Shown in pieces: positions 25,762 through 35,030 of a DNA stretch of 64,000 nt. Positions within the stretch are counted from its first letter, which is position 1; each line of letters opens with the position of its first letter. A program made the translations under genes and the position numbers. The DNA lies in contig NZ_CWGJ01000011.1 of NCBI RefSeq assembly GCF_900000175.1, positions 400,271 through 464,270 on the forward strand, read 5' to 3'. The notes under the pieces are model-generated. The model did no database searches. It saw only the letters and a list, made by a program, of their open reading frames with translations, and was not told where the DNA came from. This stretch comes from Estrella lausannensis. GTDB taxonomy: Bacteria > Chlamydiota > Chlamydiia > Chlamydiales > Criblamydiaceae.

Positions 25762-27582
25762 TTACCAGCTGATCTTATGCGTCGAGAGGTTCTTATTTAA
25801 GTTAATGGCAGCGCTGATCAAAGCCAGGTGTGTGAAAGCCTGGGGAAAATTGCCGAGCTGGCGTCCATCGGCTCCCATCTCTTCGGCGTAAAGACCCAGG
25901 TGATTGGCGTAACCTAGCATTTTCTCAAAAAAGAAACGTGCCTGGTGAACATCCCCCCCTCTTGATAAACACTCCACGTACCAGAACGAGCAGAGATTGA
26001 AAGTCCCCTCTTCACCCATAAGTCCATCCGTTGAAGCTCCTTCGCCAAGGCGATAACGGTAAACCAGCGAATCATCTACGAGCTCCCGCTTAATACCCGT
26101 CATTGTCGAAACCCACTTAGGATCGGTCGGCCCGACAAACTTAACCATCGGCATCAAAAGACAAGACGCATCAAGGCAGGACGCTCCTTTGTGCTGGACA
26201 AACGCTTTGACTCTGGGATTCCAAAAGTCTTTGACGATCTCATGATAGATGATGTCCCGGGTCTTGTACCACTTATCAAGAGGGGCTGGAAATGACCTCT
26301 TCTGTGAAAGCCGTATGCCCCGGTCGATAGCCACCCAGCACATTAGCCTCGAGTAGATAAACTCCTGCTTGCCGCTGCGCACTTCCCAAATCCCTTCGTC
26401 TTTTTTTTGCCAGTTTTCGCATACCCAATTAATCAGGCGTGTCAAATTTTCCCAGAGATCTATCGAGATGGGTTCTCCAAATTTATTGTAGATATACACG
26501 GAGTCCATCAACTCGCCATAAATATCAAGCTGAAGCTGGTTATAAGCGGCGTTACCGACTCGCACCGGCTTTGAACCCATATATCCTTCAAGATGATCCA
26601 ATGTCTCTTCAACAAGTACCTTGTGACCATCCAGCGCATACATGATCTGCAGCGAACCATCAGGGTTTAAGTCACCGCAGCGCTCTTCAATCCACCTCAT
26701 GAACGCGCGCGCCTCATCCATGTAGCCGAGCCTCATCAATGAATAGAGGGTAAAGGATGCGTCACGGATCCAGGTGTAGCGGTAGTCCCAATTGCGCTCG
26801 CCCCCAATTACTTCCGGGACACCGAAGGTTGGAGCGGCCACCATCGATCCATATTTTCTCGATGTCAGAAGCTTAAGCGATAGAGCGGAGCGATTCACCA
26901 TCTCTCTCCAACGTCCCTGGTAGGTCGACTGGCCTATCCACTTCTGCCAAAAATTCAACGTCCCCTTGAAGGAATTGGAGACAAAGTCGGGTTTGCCGAT
27001 CGGCGAGGTCTCATGGGGCTTGGCCTCCTCCATGACAAAGGACATCGTTTCACCCGGCAGCAAGACAAACTCGCCCTTGATCCCTCCATCGGGCGACTCT
27101 TGCAACATAATGTCGGTTCTCAGGCGTATGGTTGGCAAACCCACGCCATCGGGGACAAAGTAGAGCTCTTTGTCGCCCCGCTGGATCTTGTAGCTTGACC
27201 TGCCGTAATCAAAACGGGGATCGAAATGAACCTGGAACTTGATCTCGCCCCTCACGGACTTGGCCCTGCGAACCAAGGTGTGCGCGTTCCGCTCCTCTTC
27301 AATGACCATGAAATCGGAGACTTCGCAAATACCGCTTTTACTTAAAAACCTGGTGAGCAGAATGTTAGAATCAGGAAAATAGAGCTGTTTGTAGGAGGGG
27401 GAATCCATGACGGGGCTGATACGGAATCTGCCGCCTTTCTTATCGTCTAAAAGGGCTGCAAAAAGTGAAGGAGAGTCGAAGTTGGGAAAACACATGAAGT
27501 CGATGGAGCCGTCCATTCCAACAAGCGCACACGTGTGTAAGTCACCGATGACACCATAGTTTTCTATTGGCTGATATGGCAT
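25762..27582 (-). CDS. Glycoside hydrolase family 15 protein (glucoamylase/trehalase-like)
   Basis: 606 residues, standard for the cytosolic two-domain GH15 group. The start IENYGVIGDLHTCALVGMDG is the usual N-terminal signature of the trehalase-like N-domain. The catalytic (alpha/alpha)6 part has RNWDYRYTWIRDASFTLYSL and the catalytic-acid region MGEEGTFNLCSFW, with a second acidic site in LYAEEMGADG. Members hydrolyse trehalose or alpha-1,4-glucans from the non-reducing end, so it may release glucose from glycogen or trehalose stores. No signal peptide is present. A short palindromic repeat lies upstream of its start. Confidence 0.85.
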   Translation of the reverse strand: MPYQPIENYGVIGDLHTCALVGMDGSIDFMCFPNFDSPSLFAALLDDKKGGRFRISPVMDSPSYKQLYFPDSNILLTRFLSKSGICEVSDFMVIEEERNAHTLVRRAKSVRGEIKFQVHFDPRFDYGRSSYKIQRGDKELYFVPDGVGLPTIRLRTDIMLQESPDGGIKGEFVLLPGETMSFVMEEAKPHETSPIGKPDFVSNSFKGTLNFWQKWIGQSTYQGRWREMVNRSALSLKLLTSRKYGSMVAAPTFGVPEVIGGERNWDYRYTWIRDASFTLYSLMRLGYMDEARAFMRWIEERCGDLNPDGSLQIMYALDGHKVLVEETLDHLEGYMGSKPVRVGNAAYNQLQLDIYGELMDSVYIYNKFGEPISIDLWENLTRLINWVCENWQKKDEGIWEVRSGKQEFIYSRLMCWVAIDRGIRLSQKRSFPAPLDKWYKTRDIIYHEIVKDFWNPRVKAFVQHKGASCLDASCLLMPMVKFVGPTDPKWVSTMTGIKRELVDDSLVYRYRLGEGASTDGLMGEEGTFNLCSFWYVECLSRGGDVHQARFFFEKMLGYANHLGLYAEEMGADGRQLGNFPQAFTHLALISAAINLNKNLSTHKISW

Positions 27583-27621
27583 ACTTTCCCCCTTGAGATG
27601 ATGAGTGGCTCTTTTGCTTTA

Positions 27622-27669
27622 TATACCGAAAGTGTCTCAAAACCCCAGATTTGAGACACTTTCGGTATA
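27622..27669. repeat. Minimal (48-bp) perfect form of the palindromic repeat
   Basis: Perfect 20-nt arms (27622-27641, 27650-27669), left arm TATACCGAAAGTGTCTCAAA, around an 8-nt loop. It shows that the two ends alone can exist as a unit. It sits in a divergent gap between GH15 and the hydrolase gene. Confidence 0.8.
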
Positions 27670-27739
27670 ACACTTTTTTGAATTCAGCGTATCGAATAAA
27701 ATAGGCAGGGAGGAGCGGTTCTCAAACCGCGTAAAAGAT

Positions 27740-28624
27740 TTGAATTGCATCCAATCCATTCTGAAATCCATTTTTCTTCCCATTGTGGTTGAGAAAGCCA
27801 TCTCCAACAAAGAGACAAAAAAGGTCTCAGAGGAGGATCGCGCGCTTTTTCACAATATTCCCTCCGCCGAACCGCATCTGATTAAAACTGTTGACGGCCA
27901 AAATCTTGAAGCAATTTTTGTGCCGAGCCAACACGCCAAGGCGGGCCAAGCGGTTTTTATCTGCTCGGGAGGGCTCGAATCGCACGAACTCCACTCCTAT
28001 CCAATCGCTAAAGCCTATTATGATCTCGGATTCAACGTGGTAGTCTTTAATTATCGGGGTTTCGGCAACAGCACCGGATCACCGACAGAAGAGGGCCTCA
28101 TCCAAGACGCCGAGGCGATCTATCGCTTTTTGCGGGAAGATAAAGGCTTTTCACCTCACGAGATTCTGGGGCACGGCTACTCTCTTGGCGGGGGTATTGT
28201 CGCAGAGATTGCCCGGTCCCAAGGAATTGACGTCGTCCTTGATCGCACATTTGCGACATTTCCCGATGTTGTGCATCACTACATGTGTAAAAAGAAGATT
28301 AACAAACTTTACCGCATCGTGGGGAAGTTTCTGGCACGGTCGTGCTTTCCGCTAAACACCTTGAAACGACTAGAGAATTGCCGCTCGCGCGTGTTTATTT
28401 TCCGGGGGAGAAAAGACATCAGCATGTCGGGCCATGATGTCCATCGGCTAAAGAAGATGATCGAGGCTCATCCTAAGCCCGAACTCTTCACCTTTGTCGA
28501 AGCGGATGTCGGACACTTCCATGACGAGGGCCCTGTCTGGATGGATCCGGAGGCTCACATGACGGAAGCGAGGGATCACTGGATTACATTCCTTAAAGAG
28601 CGTATAGGTTCAACCACTTCTTGA
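27740..28624 (+). CDS. Alpha/beta hydrolase
   Basis: 294 residues with a TTG start; no better start is present and the ribosome-binding site is weak. The nucleophile elbow is GHGYSLGGG, and there is an oxyanion-type strand VVVFNYRGFGNSTG. Candidate Asp is in FIFRGRKDISMSG and His in DVGHFHDEG, so a Ser-Asp-His triad is plausible. The N-terminal FLPIVVEKAI could be a weak membrane-associating helix. It resembles the bem46/ABHD-type serine hydrolases seen in intracellular bacteria, some of which are secreted. The substrate is unknown. It converges with msrA with a 6-nt gap. Confidence 0.75.
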   Translation: MNCIQSILKSIFLPIVVEKAISNKETKKVSEEDRALFHNIPSAEPHLIKTVDGQNLEAIFVPSQHAKAGQAVFICSGGLESHELHSYPIAKAYYDLGFNVVVFNYRGFGNSTGSPTEEGLIQDAEAIYRFLREDKGFSPHEILGHGYSLGGGIVAEIARSQGIDVVLDRTFATFPDVVHHYMCKKKINKLYRIVGKFLARSCFPLNTLKRLENCRSRVFIFRGRKDISMSGHDVHRLKKMIEAHPKPELFTFVEADVGHFHDEGPVWMDPEAHMTEARDHWITFLKERIGSTTS

Positions 28625-28630
28625 TAGGCA

Positions 28631-29185
28631 TCACCCACAAGGTTCACACCCCTCTTTAGGACCCCAAATATCTTTAAGGCGCTCTTCTCTACCCGATCCC
28701 CTTTTATACCGCTCGTAATGTGCGTTATTTTTTCTATGAAAGCGCTGGTGCCACTCTTCGGCCGGATAGAAAGAGACGTATGGAATCAACTTTGTCTCAA
28801 TTCGGGAAAACCTTCTGGTCTCCATCAACTCTTTAATTACCTGCTGCGCAACCTTTTTCTGTTCCTCGCTGTGGTAAAAGACAGCTGTCTGATATTGGCT
28901 TCCCTTGTCCACAAACTGGCCTTCCGGGTCGAGAGGGTCGATATTAAAAAAAAAGATCCGCAAGAGCCTATCGAAAGACACGACTGCCTCATCAAAGACA
29001 ATCTGAATCGCTTCCAGATGCCCTGTCTTGCCTGTGGAAACCTCTTCATAGCGGGGATTGGCCACTGCTCCACCTGTATAGCCCACCTGAAAGCCCACCA
29101 CTCCTTCAACACCTTCAAAAGGAGGCTCCATGCACCAGAAGCACCCTCCGGCAAAGGTCGCTTTCTTGATTGAACTCGCCCTCAT
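28631..29185 (-). CDS. msrA: Peptide-methionine (S)-S-oxide reductase MsrA
   Basis: 184 residues with the catalytic motif GGCFWCMEPPFE near the N-terminus (active Cys in GCFWC), then VGYTGG and YEEVSTGKTGHLEAI, all typical of MsrA. Resolving cysteines may be in the C-terminal GCEPCG. It repairs oxidised methionine in proteins using thioredoxin and fits with the catalase as oxidative defence. Confidence 0.95.
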   Translation of the reverse strand: MRASSIKKATFAGGCFWCMEPPFEGVEGVVGFQVGYTGGAVANPRYEEVSTGKTGHLEAIQIVFDEAVVSFDRLLRIFFFNIDPLDPEGQFVDKGSQYQTAVFYHSEEQKKVAQQVIKELMETRRFSRIETKLIPYVSFYPAEEWHQRFHRKNNAHYERYKRGSGREERLKDIWGPKEGCEPCG

Positions 29186-29229
29186 GAAAAAGCTCCTTTC
29201 CTATTACAGACAGAAAATGACTCACAGTT

Positions 29230-29250
29230 ATTTCGAAACACTTTCGGTCA
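29230..29250. repeat. Right-end fragment of the palindromic repeat at the ade stop codon
   Basis: TTTCGAAACACTTTCGGTC matches the repeat's right end. The ade stop codon (29248-29250) lies at its edge. Confidence 0.5.
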
Positions 29251-30894
29251 AACAATTGTGGCATAATCAAAAAAAAGCGAGGCGGGTTTGAACGCTTCGC
29301 CATCAAACAGGCCTTTATCACTCATCTTGAGCTTGGGAATGACCAAAAGCGCCATGAAAGATAGAGTCATGAAAGGTGCGTATAGAGGCGTGCCTAGCGA
29401 CTTAGCCCTCGCATTCAACCTCTCGTATTCAGAAGCCACTTCCTGACCGCTCCTCAGAGACATCAGACCCGCAACCGGCAATGAGAGCACCTCCACATCA
29501 TCAGCGTAAGCTACTGAAAGACCCCCACCCTCTGCGATCAAGGCATTCACTGCCTGTGTGATGGAGGCATCGTCGACGCCGACAACGATGATATTGTGTG
29601 AATCGTGGGCGACAGAGGCTGCCAGGGCCCCTTTTTTTAAGCCGATTCCCTTGATAAATCCGATTGCCGGAGGCGCTTCTTTATAGCGATTAACGACGGC
29701 TATTTTGAGTATGTCATTTACAACATCTGAGACAACCGCTCCGTTCTCCACCTTCGGTACAGCGATTAATGAATCGGTAACGATTTCATTGGGCAGCGCA
29801 GAGATCACGCGCATCTTACCACCCTCTGATTTCAAGCTAAAATCTTTAGGCTGCTTCTTCCCGATTCTAAAGTGGTTGATAGGCTGCTCTTCAACGCTTT
29901 GTATCGTTGTTTTTCCTTTTAAAGCAACCAGCTGGCCATCAATATAGGTTTTCTCCACTTCAAGCGTCTTCAAGTCTTTCACCACAATGAAATCGGCCGG
30001 ATCTCCCCTCTTCAACTGTCCGACGGGAAGACCATAGTGCCTGACCGGATTCCTGCAGGCAGCTTCCAGCACATCGAATAGAGGATACCCCTTAGCAAGG
30101 CATCTTGCCGCCAGCTGATTGATATGACCTCTAAGCAAGTCATCTGGGTGCTTGTCATCCGAACAGAGCATCAGCTGCCGGGGATGGGTTTTAAAAAGCG
30201 GATGCAGCGCTTCGAAGTTTTTTGCAGCCGAGCCCTCCCGAATAAGAATATGGACTCCAAGCGAGGCCTTAAATGTGGCTTCATCCAGTGTAAAACACTC
30301 ATGATCAGTGGATATGCCTGCTTTGAAATACTCTTCTGCTTCTTTACCGGTCAGACCCGGGGCATGGCCGTCGATGGGTCTGCCATACCTCTTTGCCACC
30401 TCGATTTTTTTTAAGACACCCTGGTCTTTATGGATAACACCTGGGTAATTCATCATCTCGCTGAGGTAGAGAAGCCCATCGTCCCTGAAAAGAGATTCTA
30501 TATCCTCATCCGTCACCTCTGCACCGGCTGTCTCAAAAACCGTTGCCGGGACGCAGGAGGGCGCTCCAAAAAAGACTTTTAATGGTGTTTTTTTTGCATT
30601 CCGCATCATATAGCGAATGCCTTCGATGCCAAGTACGTTGCCGATCTCATGGGGATCTGACACCGTGGCGACCGTTCCATGCGGCGTTGCCAGCCTGGCA
30701 AATTCCGATGGAAGCAGCATCGAACTTTCGATGTGCACGTGGGCGTCGACAAATCCCGGCAGGATAAAATCAGGCCCGCCCCTCGGAATTTGTTTCACTT
30801 CTTCGATTCTTCCGTTCTGAACGGTGATGGCTGCCGGATAGATCTCCCTGCGGTCTAAATCCAACAAGTTGCCTTCAACTGTGAAATAGTCCAT
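29248..30894 (-). CDS. ade: Adenine deaminase
   Basis: 548 residues from the ATG at 30894, chosen because GAGGTGAT lies 5 nt upstream; the frame runs further to 30945 without one. It is an amidohydrolase fold: metal-binding FVDAHVHIESSM, GTVATVSDPHEIGNVLG and GHAPGLTG, then SDDKHPDDLLRGH. The C-terminal adenine-deaminase domain includes VAHDSHNIIVVG. It converts adenine to hypoxanthine plus ammonia with Mn or Fe, for purine salvage. The last codons abut a repeat fragment. Confidence 0.93.
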   Translation of the reverse strand: MDYFTVEGNLLDLDRREIYPAAITVQNGRIEEVKQIPRGGPDFILPGFVDAHVHIESSMLLPSEFARLATPHGTVATVSDPHEIGNVLGIEGIRYMMRNAKKTPLKVFFGAPSCVPATVFETAGAEVTDEDIESLFRDDGLLYLSEMMNYPGVIHKDQGVLKKIEVAKRYGRPIDGHAPGLTGKEAEEYFKAGISTDHECFTLDEATFKASLGVHILIREGSAAKNFEALHPLFKTHPRQLMLCSDDKHPDDLLRGHINQLAARCLAKGYPLFDVLEAACRNPVRHYGLPVGQLKRGDPADFIVVKDLKTLEVEKTYIDGQLVALKGKTTIQSVEEQPINHFRIGKKQPKDFSLKSEGGKMRVISALPNEIVTDSLIAVPKVENGAVVSDVVNDILKIAVVNRYKEAPPAIGFIKGIGLKKGALAASVAHDSHNIIVVGVDDASITQAVNALIAEGGGLSVAYADDVEVLSLPVAGLMSLRSGQEVASEYERLNARAKSLGTPLYAPFMTLSFMALLVIPKLKMSDKGLFDGEAFKPASLFFDYATIV

Positions 30895-30988
30895 GAAATC
30901 ACCTCGGTGAAAAATTCTTAATTGCACATTCGGGTGTGCCATCAATTAATCAAGCAGCTTAATTTATATTCATTTTCTTTTGATTATC

Positions 30989-31151
30989 TATACCGAAAGT
31001 GTCTCAAAATTTGGTTTTTGGCAAAGAGAAAGCTCTCGCGATTGAATGATCGTAAGCCACCTAATATTAGAAACATGAGGTGGCTTACGATCATTCAATC
31101 CCGAGGCTTTCTCAAAGCCAAAATCCCAAGTTTTGAGATACTTTCGGTATA
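30989..31151. repeat. Full-length (163-bp) palindromic repeat, best-preserved copy
   Basis: Outer ends TATACCGAAAGTGTCTCAAA and TTTTGAGATACTTTCGGTAT are near-perfect inverted repeats. Inside is a second perfect 23-nt inverted repeat (starting GATTGAATGATCGTAAGCC, closing with its complement) around a 15-nt loop. The whole unit would fold as a long hairpin with a central stem. The rest of the gap to 31236 shows no gene. Confidence 0.85.
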
Positions 31152-31236
31152 AACCGAAAAGAGCCATCTCCTTGCCAAAGAAACCCATCATGGGCTCAGC
31201 TTGTGGACAGCCTCTTAGACTGATCCAATAGAGACC

Positions 31237-31980
31237 CTAGAATCCGTTTGTCAGCTCATCGTGGTTTTCTTTTCTGGTGATAATCATCAGATTAGCGTCA
31301 TAAGTCAAGACACCGAGCATGATCGCCGTCATCAAATGATCTCGGGAAAGAGAGTAGCGCTGGTCTCTCGAATAGGGGTTGTCCGGCCAAGGGTCCATCA
31401 ACGTGACAATTTTAGTCTCCTTGTCATAGCCTTCCAACACGACAAAGTGACCTTCAGAGTGTCCTAAGATATCGCTCCGGTGTTGTTTACCCTCCTGAAT
31501 ATATTCCCGCGCGCATTTATAGAGATAGGTCGACGACAGGCCCGTAAGGATCGGAATTCTCCTTTTCAGGTAACGCAAAATCAGGTTTCCGGACAGATCC
31601 TGCATCATGATTTTGCCCCCTTTCTGCAAAAACTCGATGTAGGCTTTGCAGGCAACCTCAAGCTTTCTCTTCTTTTTAGCTTCAATTTGCTGCTGCAGCT
31701 TTTCGATAATATGCTTCGTATCAAGGGGTTTTGGGAAAAACCAGGTCGGGTCAAACACTTCCAGATTATAGGTGTACATCTTGACTTTGAAGCCATGGTC
31801 CAAGGCGTGTATCCCTAAGAAAACCTCAAGCGTGCCCCCTGTTTCCAGGCTGTGCACTTCTTCGATGATTCTGTCCAATTCAATCGGGAGGTCGTAATAA
31901 TCGTAGATAGCTTTAAGGCAGGTAGGTCCGCAGGTGCTGTCCGTGGGCTGGCTTTTAATTTTCAGTCTTTTACCGGTCAT
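31237..31980 (-). CDS. C39-like (papain-fold) peptidase
   Basis: 247 residues. Catalytic Cys in TDSTCGPTCLK, His in GHFVVLEGYD and Asp in LMDPWPDN follow the C39 order and spacing. There is no signal peptide and no fused transporter. It is encoded downstream of a GCS2-type amidoligase and an ATP-grasp ligase on the same strand, separated from them by one full repeat. Published domain-context work (Iyer and colleagues, 2009, as I recall) describes such ligase/peptidase sets as makers and trimmers of peptide-like metabolites. It may cleave a product, or transfer an acyl group, in that pathway. Confidence 0.75.
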   Translation of the reverse strand: MTGKRLKIKSQPTDSTCGPTCLKAIYDYYDLPIELDRIIEEVHSLETGGTLEVFLGIHALDHGFKVKMYTYNLEVFDPTWFFPKPLDTKHIIEKLQQQIEAKKKRKLEVACKAYIEFLQKGGKIMMQDLSGNLILRYLKRRIPILTGLSSTYLYKCAREYIQEGKQHRSDILGHSEGHFVVLEGYDKETKIVTLMDPWPDNPYSRDQRYSLSRDHLMTAIMLGVLTYDANLMIITRKENHDELTNGF

Positions 31981-32000
31981 GATGCCTCATATTCTCGTTC

Positions 32001-32156
32001 TATGCCGAAAACATCTCAAAATTTGGCATGAGTCCTGTGAGAGCGCCTCCAAGATTGAAAGATCACAAGTCACCTAATGCATAGATGTTTTGGGATCCTT
32101 CAATCTTGGGGAGAATTCTCTTTGCCAAAACCAAATATTGAGACACTTTCGGTATA
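32001..32156. repeat. Full-length palindromic repeat within the amidoligase cluster
   Basis: TATGCCGAAAACATCTCAAA at the left and TATTGAGACACTTTCGGTAT at the right, with an internal arm pair around CAAGATTGAAAGATC / ATCCTTCAATCTTGG. It ends 2 nt from the stop codon of the GCS2-like gene. Confidence 0.8.
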
Positions 32157-32157
32157 T

Positions 32158-33393
32158 TTAGGGTAGGTAGGGTTCTCCCCGATCCAGGCAGCGGCACAAC
32201 TTTTTGTATTTCTCTTTAAGCTGAGCGTGGTTTTTTGCTTCATTTTTGAGCAATCTTGTCGCTAAGGTACCCTCCTGCACCAAGATGTCCATAGCCTCTT
32301 TGTAGTCCTTCGACGGTCCGATCAGATTGTCGACAATATGCCGTATGATCTCATTGCCCGACGCACTTCTTTGCAGGCCGAATAAAGAAAGGTATTCCCT
32401 GTCCTCGATCAGCGCATCCTCTCCGGATTGAATCCCCCTCAGCAAAATCCCCTTCAGCCTCTCTTCTTCGAAAGAGTTGAACAAATCAATTGCCTGGCGT
32501 CCCTTGTCGGAGAGAAACTTTGTCAGTCGCGATAAAAAGTCAAGGATGGCCATATCCTGGCGGGGCTCTTCCTGAATGTCGACCAACCTGATCTCGATCG
32601 ATCCCCTCTCAAACCGCGTAATGGCACCTCTCGCGTTTACCCACTCATGGCGCAGCACACCTTCCGGATCAAAAGGCGACAAATCCTCATAGATCCTGCC
32701 TAATATTTTCCTCTCATAGTCTTCATAAGAGGCGCAAGATTCCGGAATGGCGTGGCCGGTCACGGAGAAGATACGCTTGCAATTGGAAAGATAGACATTA
32801 AGCCTTGTGTCTTTAAGGCCGGTCTTGTGCCCGTCAGCGTAAGGCGACGAGGCGGCGATGAGAGGAATCAGTGGAAGGACGATCCTAATAGCGCTGTGCA
32901 GCTTGACAAACTCTTCTTCCGATTTAAAGGGTAAATTCAGGTGAGCGCTCTGCAAGTTGCCCCATCCATGACCCTTGCAATTGAAAATGGCATTGAAAGC
33001 GTTATAGATCTCCGATGAGCCGTGAGGCCATAGCTTTGTTTCCTTGTGAGGATCCATCCAAGGGTGCATCGCCGTCGGCATCAGGCACCCGCCCATTGCG
33101 CTCAAAAGCTTGTTGAGCTCCCGTATTTTCCTCTGAAATTCCTCCGAGAGACCCGAAAGGGCCGGTACGGGAGTTGTCGTCTTAAGCTCGACAACATGAA
33201 GAGCAAGTTCATTGTTAAGCGAAAGAACATCGCCCTCAATCTCAGAGGTAATTTCTCCGGCGATCTCTTTAAAAAGTGTATCGACAGCCGGAAGTATATC
33301 AAGGGTCTCCCGGTCTACCATCATGTATTCGAGCTCTACGCCGAACACTTTAAACAAGGAGTATTTATATTCTTTCATTACATCGCTAGACAT
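32158..33393 (-). CDS. Glutamate-cysteine ligase type 2 (GCS2)-like amidoligase
   Basis: 411 residues of the COG2170/GCS2 glutamine-synthetase-like fold: GVELEYMMVD with metal-binding Glu residues, a later QSAHLNLPF and the nucleotide/metal strand FERGSIEIRLVDIQE. Relatives include YbdK, a weak glutamate-cysteine ligase; many such proteins form other gamma-amide bonds. The ATG overlaps the stop of the upstream ATP-grasp gene by 8 nt, so the two ligases are translationally coupled. A second ATG 5 codons in is possible. The pair probably builds one product, later handled by the C39-like protein. Confidence 0.8.
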   Translation of the reverse strand: MSSDVMKEYKYSLFKVFGVELEYMMVDRETLDILPAVDTLFKEIAGEITSEIEGDVLSLNNELALHVVELKTTTPVPALSGLSEEFQRKIRELNKLLSAMGGCLMPTAMHPWMDPHKETKLWPHGSSEIYNAFNAIFNCKGHGWGNLQSAHLNLPFKSEEEFVKLHSAIRIVLPLIPLIAASSPYADGHKTGLKDTRLNVYLSNCKRIFSVTGHAIPESCASYEDYERKILGRIYEDLSPFDPEGVLRHEWVNARGAITRFERGSIEIRLVDIQEEPRQDMAILDFLSRLTKFLSDKGRQAIDLFNSFEEERLKGILLRGIQSGEDALIEDREYLSLFGLQRSASGNEIIRHIVDNLIGPSKDYKEAMDILVQEGTLATRLLKNEAKNHAQLKEKYKKLCRCLDRGEPYLP

Positions 33394-34867
33394 AGGTGAA
33401 AAAACGCCTCTTTTCCTGGATCCTGTTATAGAACACGCGCATTACCGATAGGTAAAGCTCATCTCCTAGTACAGCATCCTCGCAACCGGCGTCGATGTTC
33501 GGATTGTCGTTCACTTCAATAATATAAAAATTGCCCCCGACCTCTTTCATATCCACTCCATAGAGGCCCTTGCCAATCAGATTGGATGCTTTGATAGCAA
33601 GCTGCAGAGCTTTTTTCGGCACCTCTTTAATCTGGAGGGGATCGGCATCGCCCTCTTCGACTTTGCCCGACCCCTTCTTCTTATAAATTTGCCAGTGATC
33701 TTTTGCCATAAAATATTTGCATGCGAAAAGCGGCTGGCCGTCGAGCACCCCGATCCTCCAGTCATATTCCGATGGCATGAACTGTTGGATCAATATCAGC
33801 TCGGACTTGTCGAGCATCTTTTTGGCAATCAGCTCAAACTCCTGGGGGTTCTCGGCTTTGAATACTCCCTGGGAAAAAGAGCCGTCAGGCTCTTTTAAAA
33901 CCACCGGATAAGTGATGGAGGCGGCTGTTTCTTTCAGCATGCTCAGATCGCAAAGCCTAGTCTCTGGGGTAGGCAACTGATGCCTCGTCAATAGCTCATA
34001 GAGGTATATTTTATTGCAGCAGCGCAGGATGGAAAGCGGATCATCGACAACCTCTATCCCGTTGGCATAGGCACGCCTTGAGAAACGGTAGGTATAGTGA
34101 TTGACGCTTGTTGTCGCACGAATGAATAGAGCATCGAACTCGGCAACGCGCCCAAAATCTGATTTTTGAATAAACTCCACCGAAAAACCCAGCGCTTCCG
34201 CGGCCTTCTCAAATTTTTTCATGGCCTTCTTGTTCGATGGCGGGTGCTCCTCTTCGGGGTCGACTAAAATCGCGAGGTCGAAGATGGAGTTTTTTCTCTT
34301 GATGGCTCCATATACTTTTTTTTGCGAAAGATATCTTTTCGTCTGCTCTAGAACAAATTCTTTGTGAAAGTCGGGTATCTGATGAGGACCTATCGGCGTC
34401 AGAGACGAAAGCGTCCACTTGTCTTTGGTTTTAGTGAATTTAGCCTGGAGGAAAGGGACAGGGAACTGCTTGAAAATGTACGTCGCCAGCCTGTCGTAGC
34501 ACTTGGCTAAGTTTTTTCCGAAATAGACGCTTAGGACAAAACTTGTCGAGTAAATGTGGTTTAGGCTCGACTGGATCAACTCATCAAATTCCGAGGAGAG
34601 CAACCTTTTGAGAGTGGACTGTGAATTGAAATCAGCAATGCAGTGCATGCTCGGCTGCGGCTTATGGCCTCTCGCCGAAGCGACCAAGGAGACGTAATAC
34701 CCCCTTTTTTGGTAGGAAAAAGAGCGGCAGAGATTCAAGAGGTGGACGTTTCCCACCTTCTCATATTGCCCACCTTTCAAGTACTGATCGGCTGTTACAA
34801 CCTCGACTTCGAGGCCGTCCCACGTCCAGTCGGATAACTTATCGACGACGATGACGGTTTTTACCAT
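33386..34867 (-). CDS. RimK-like ATP-grasp ligase with N-terminal RimK-type domain
   Basis: 493 residues from the ATG at 34867 (GGGA 5 nt upstream; an earlier frame start at 34891 lacks one). The N-terminal ~190 residues match the domain that precedes ATP-grasp in RimK-family proteins. The ATP-grasp fold covers about 270-470: CCNKIYLYELL, TYPVVLKEPDGSFSQGVFK (Lys for ATP), LIQQFMPSEYDWRIGVLDG and the metal-binding GNFYIIEVNDNPNIDAG. It joins a carboxylate to an amine through an acyl-phosphate. It is first in the operon with the GCS2-like gene. Confidence 0.82.
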   Translation of the reverse strand: MVKTVIVVDKLSDWTWDGLEVEVVTADQYLKGGQYEKVGNVHLLNLCRSFSYQKRGYYVSLVASARGHKPQPSMHCIADFNSQSTLKRLLSSEFDELIQSSLNHIYSTSFVLSVYFGKNLAKCYDRLATYIFKQFPVPFLQAKFTKTKDKWTLSSLTPIGPHQIPDFHKEFVLEQTKRYLSQKKVYGAIKRKNSIFDLAILVDPEEEHPPSNKKAMKKFEKAAEALGFSVEFIQKSDFGRVAEFDALFIRATTSVNHYTYRFSRRAYANGIEVVDDPLSILRCCNKIYLYELLTRHQLPTPETRLCDLSMLKETAASITYPVVLKEPDGSFSQGVFKAENPQEFELIAKKMLDKSELILIQQFMPSEYDWRIGVLDGQPLFACKYFMAKDHWQIYKKKGSGKVEEGDADPLQIKEVPKKALQLAIKASNLIGKGLYGVDMKEVGGNFYIIEVNDNPNIDAGCEDAVLGDELYLSVMRVFYNRIQEKRRFFTYV

Positions 34868-34931
34868 TGCATTCCCAGGGAATCGGTTCACTTATTCAAA
34901 AACAGTACCCCTGGTTGTTCGAACGCAGGGT

Positions 34932-35007
34932 TATATCGAAAGTGTCTCAAAATTTGGTTTCGAGAAAGAAAGCTCCTCTGCCAAATTTCAAGATACTTTC
35001 AGTATAA
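34932..35007. repeat. Mid-length (76-bp) palindromic repeat
   Basis: Outer arms TATATCGAAAGTGTCTCAAA and TTTCAAGATACTTTCAGTAT, with a shortened centre (GAGAAAGAAAGCTCC). It is the same form as the copy at 51505. Confidence 0.75.
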
Positions 35008-35030
35008 ATCGGCTGTCAATCTATAAAAGC

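Noticed and set aside
31237..31980. Bacteriocin-leader peptidase working with the 56-63 kb exporter
   Set aside because: It is an isolated C39-like domain 25 kb away, beside ligases; that context explains it better.
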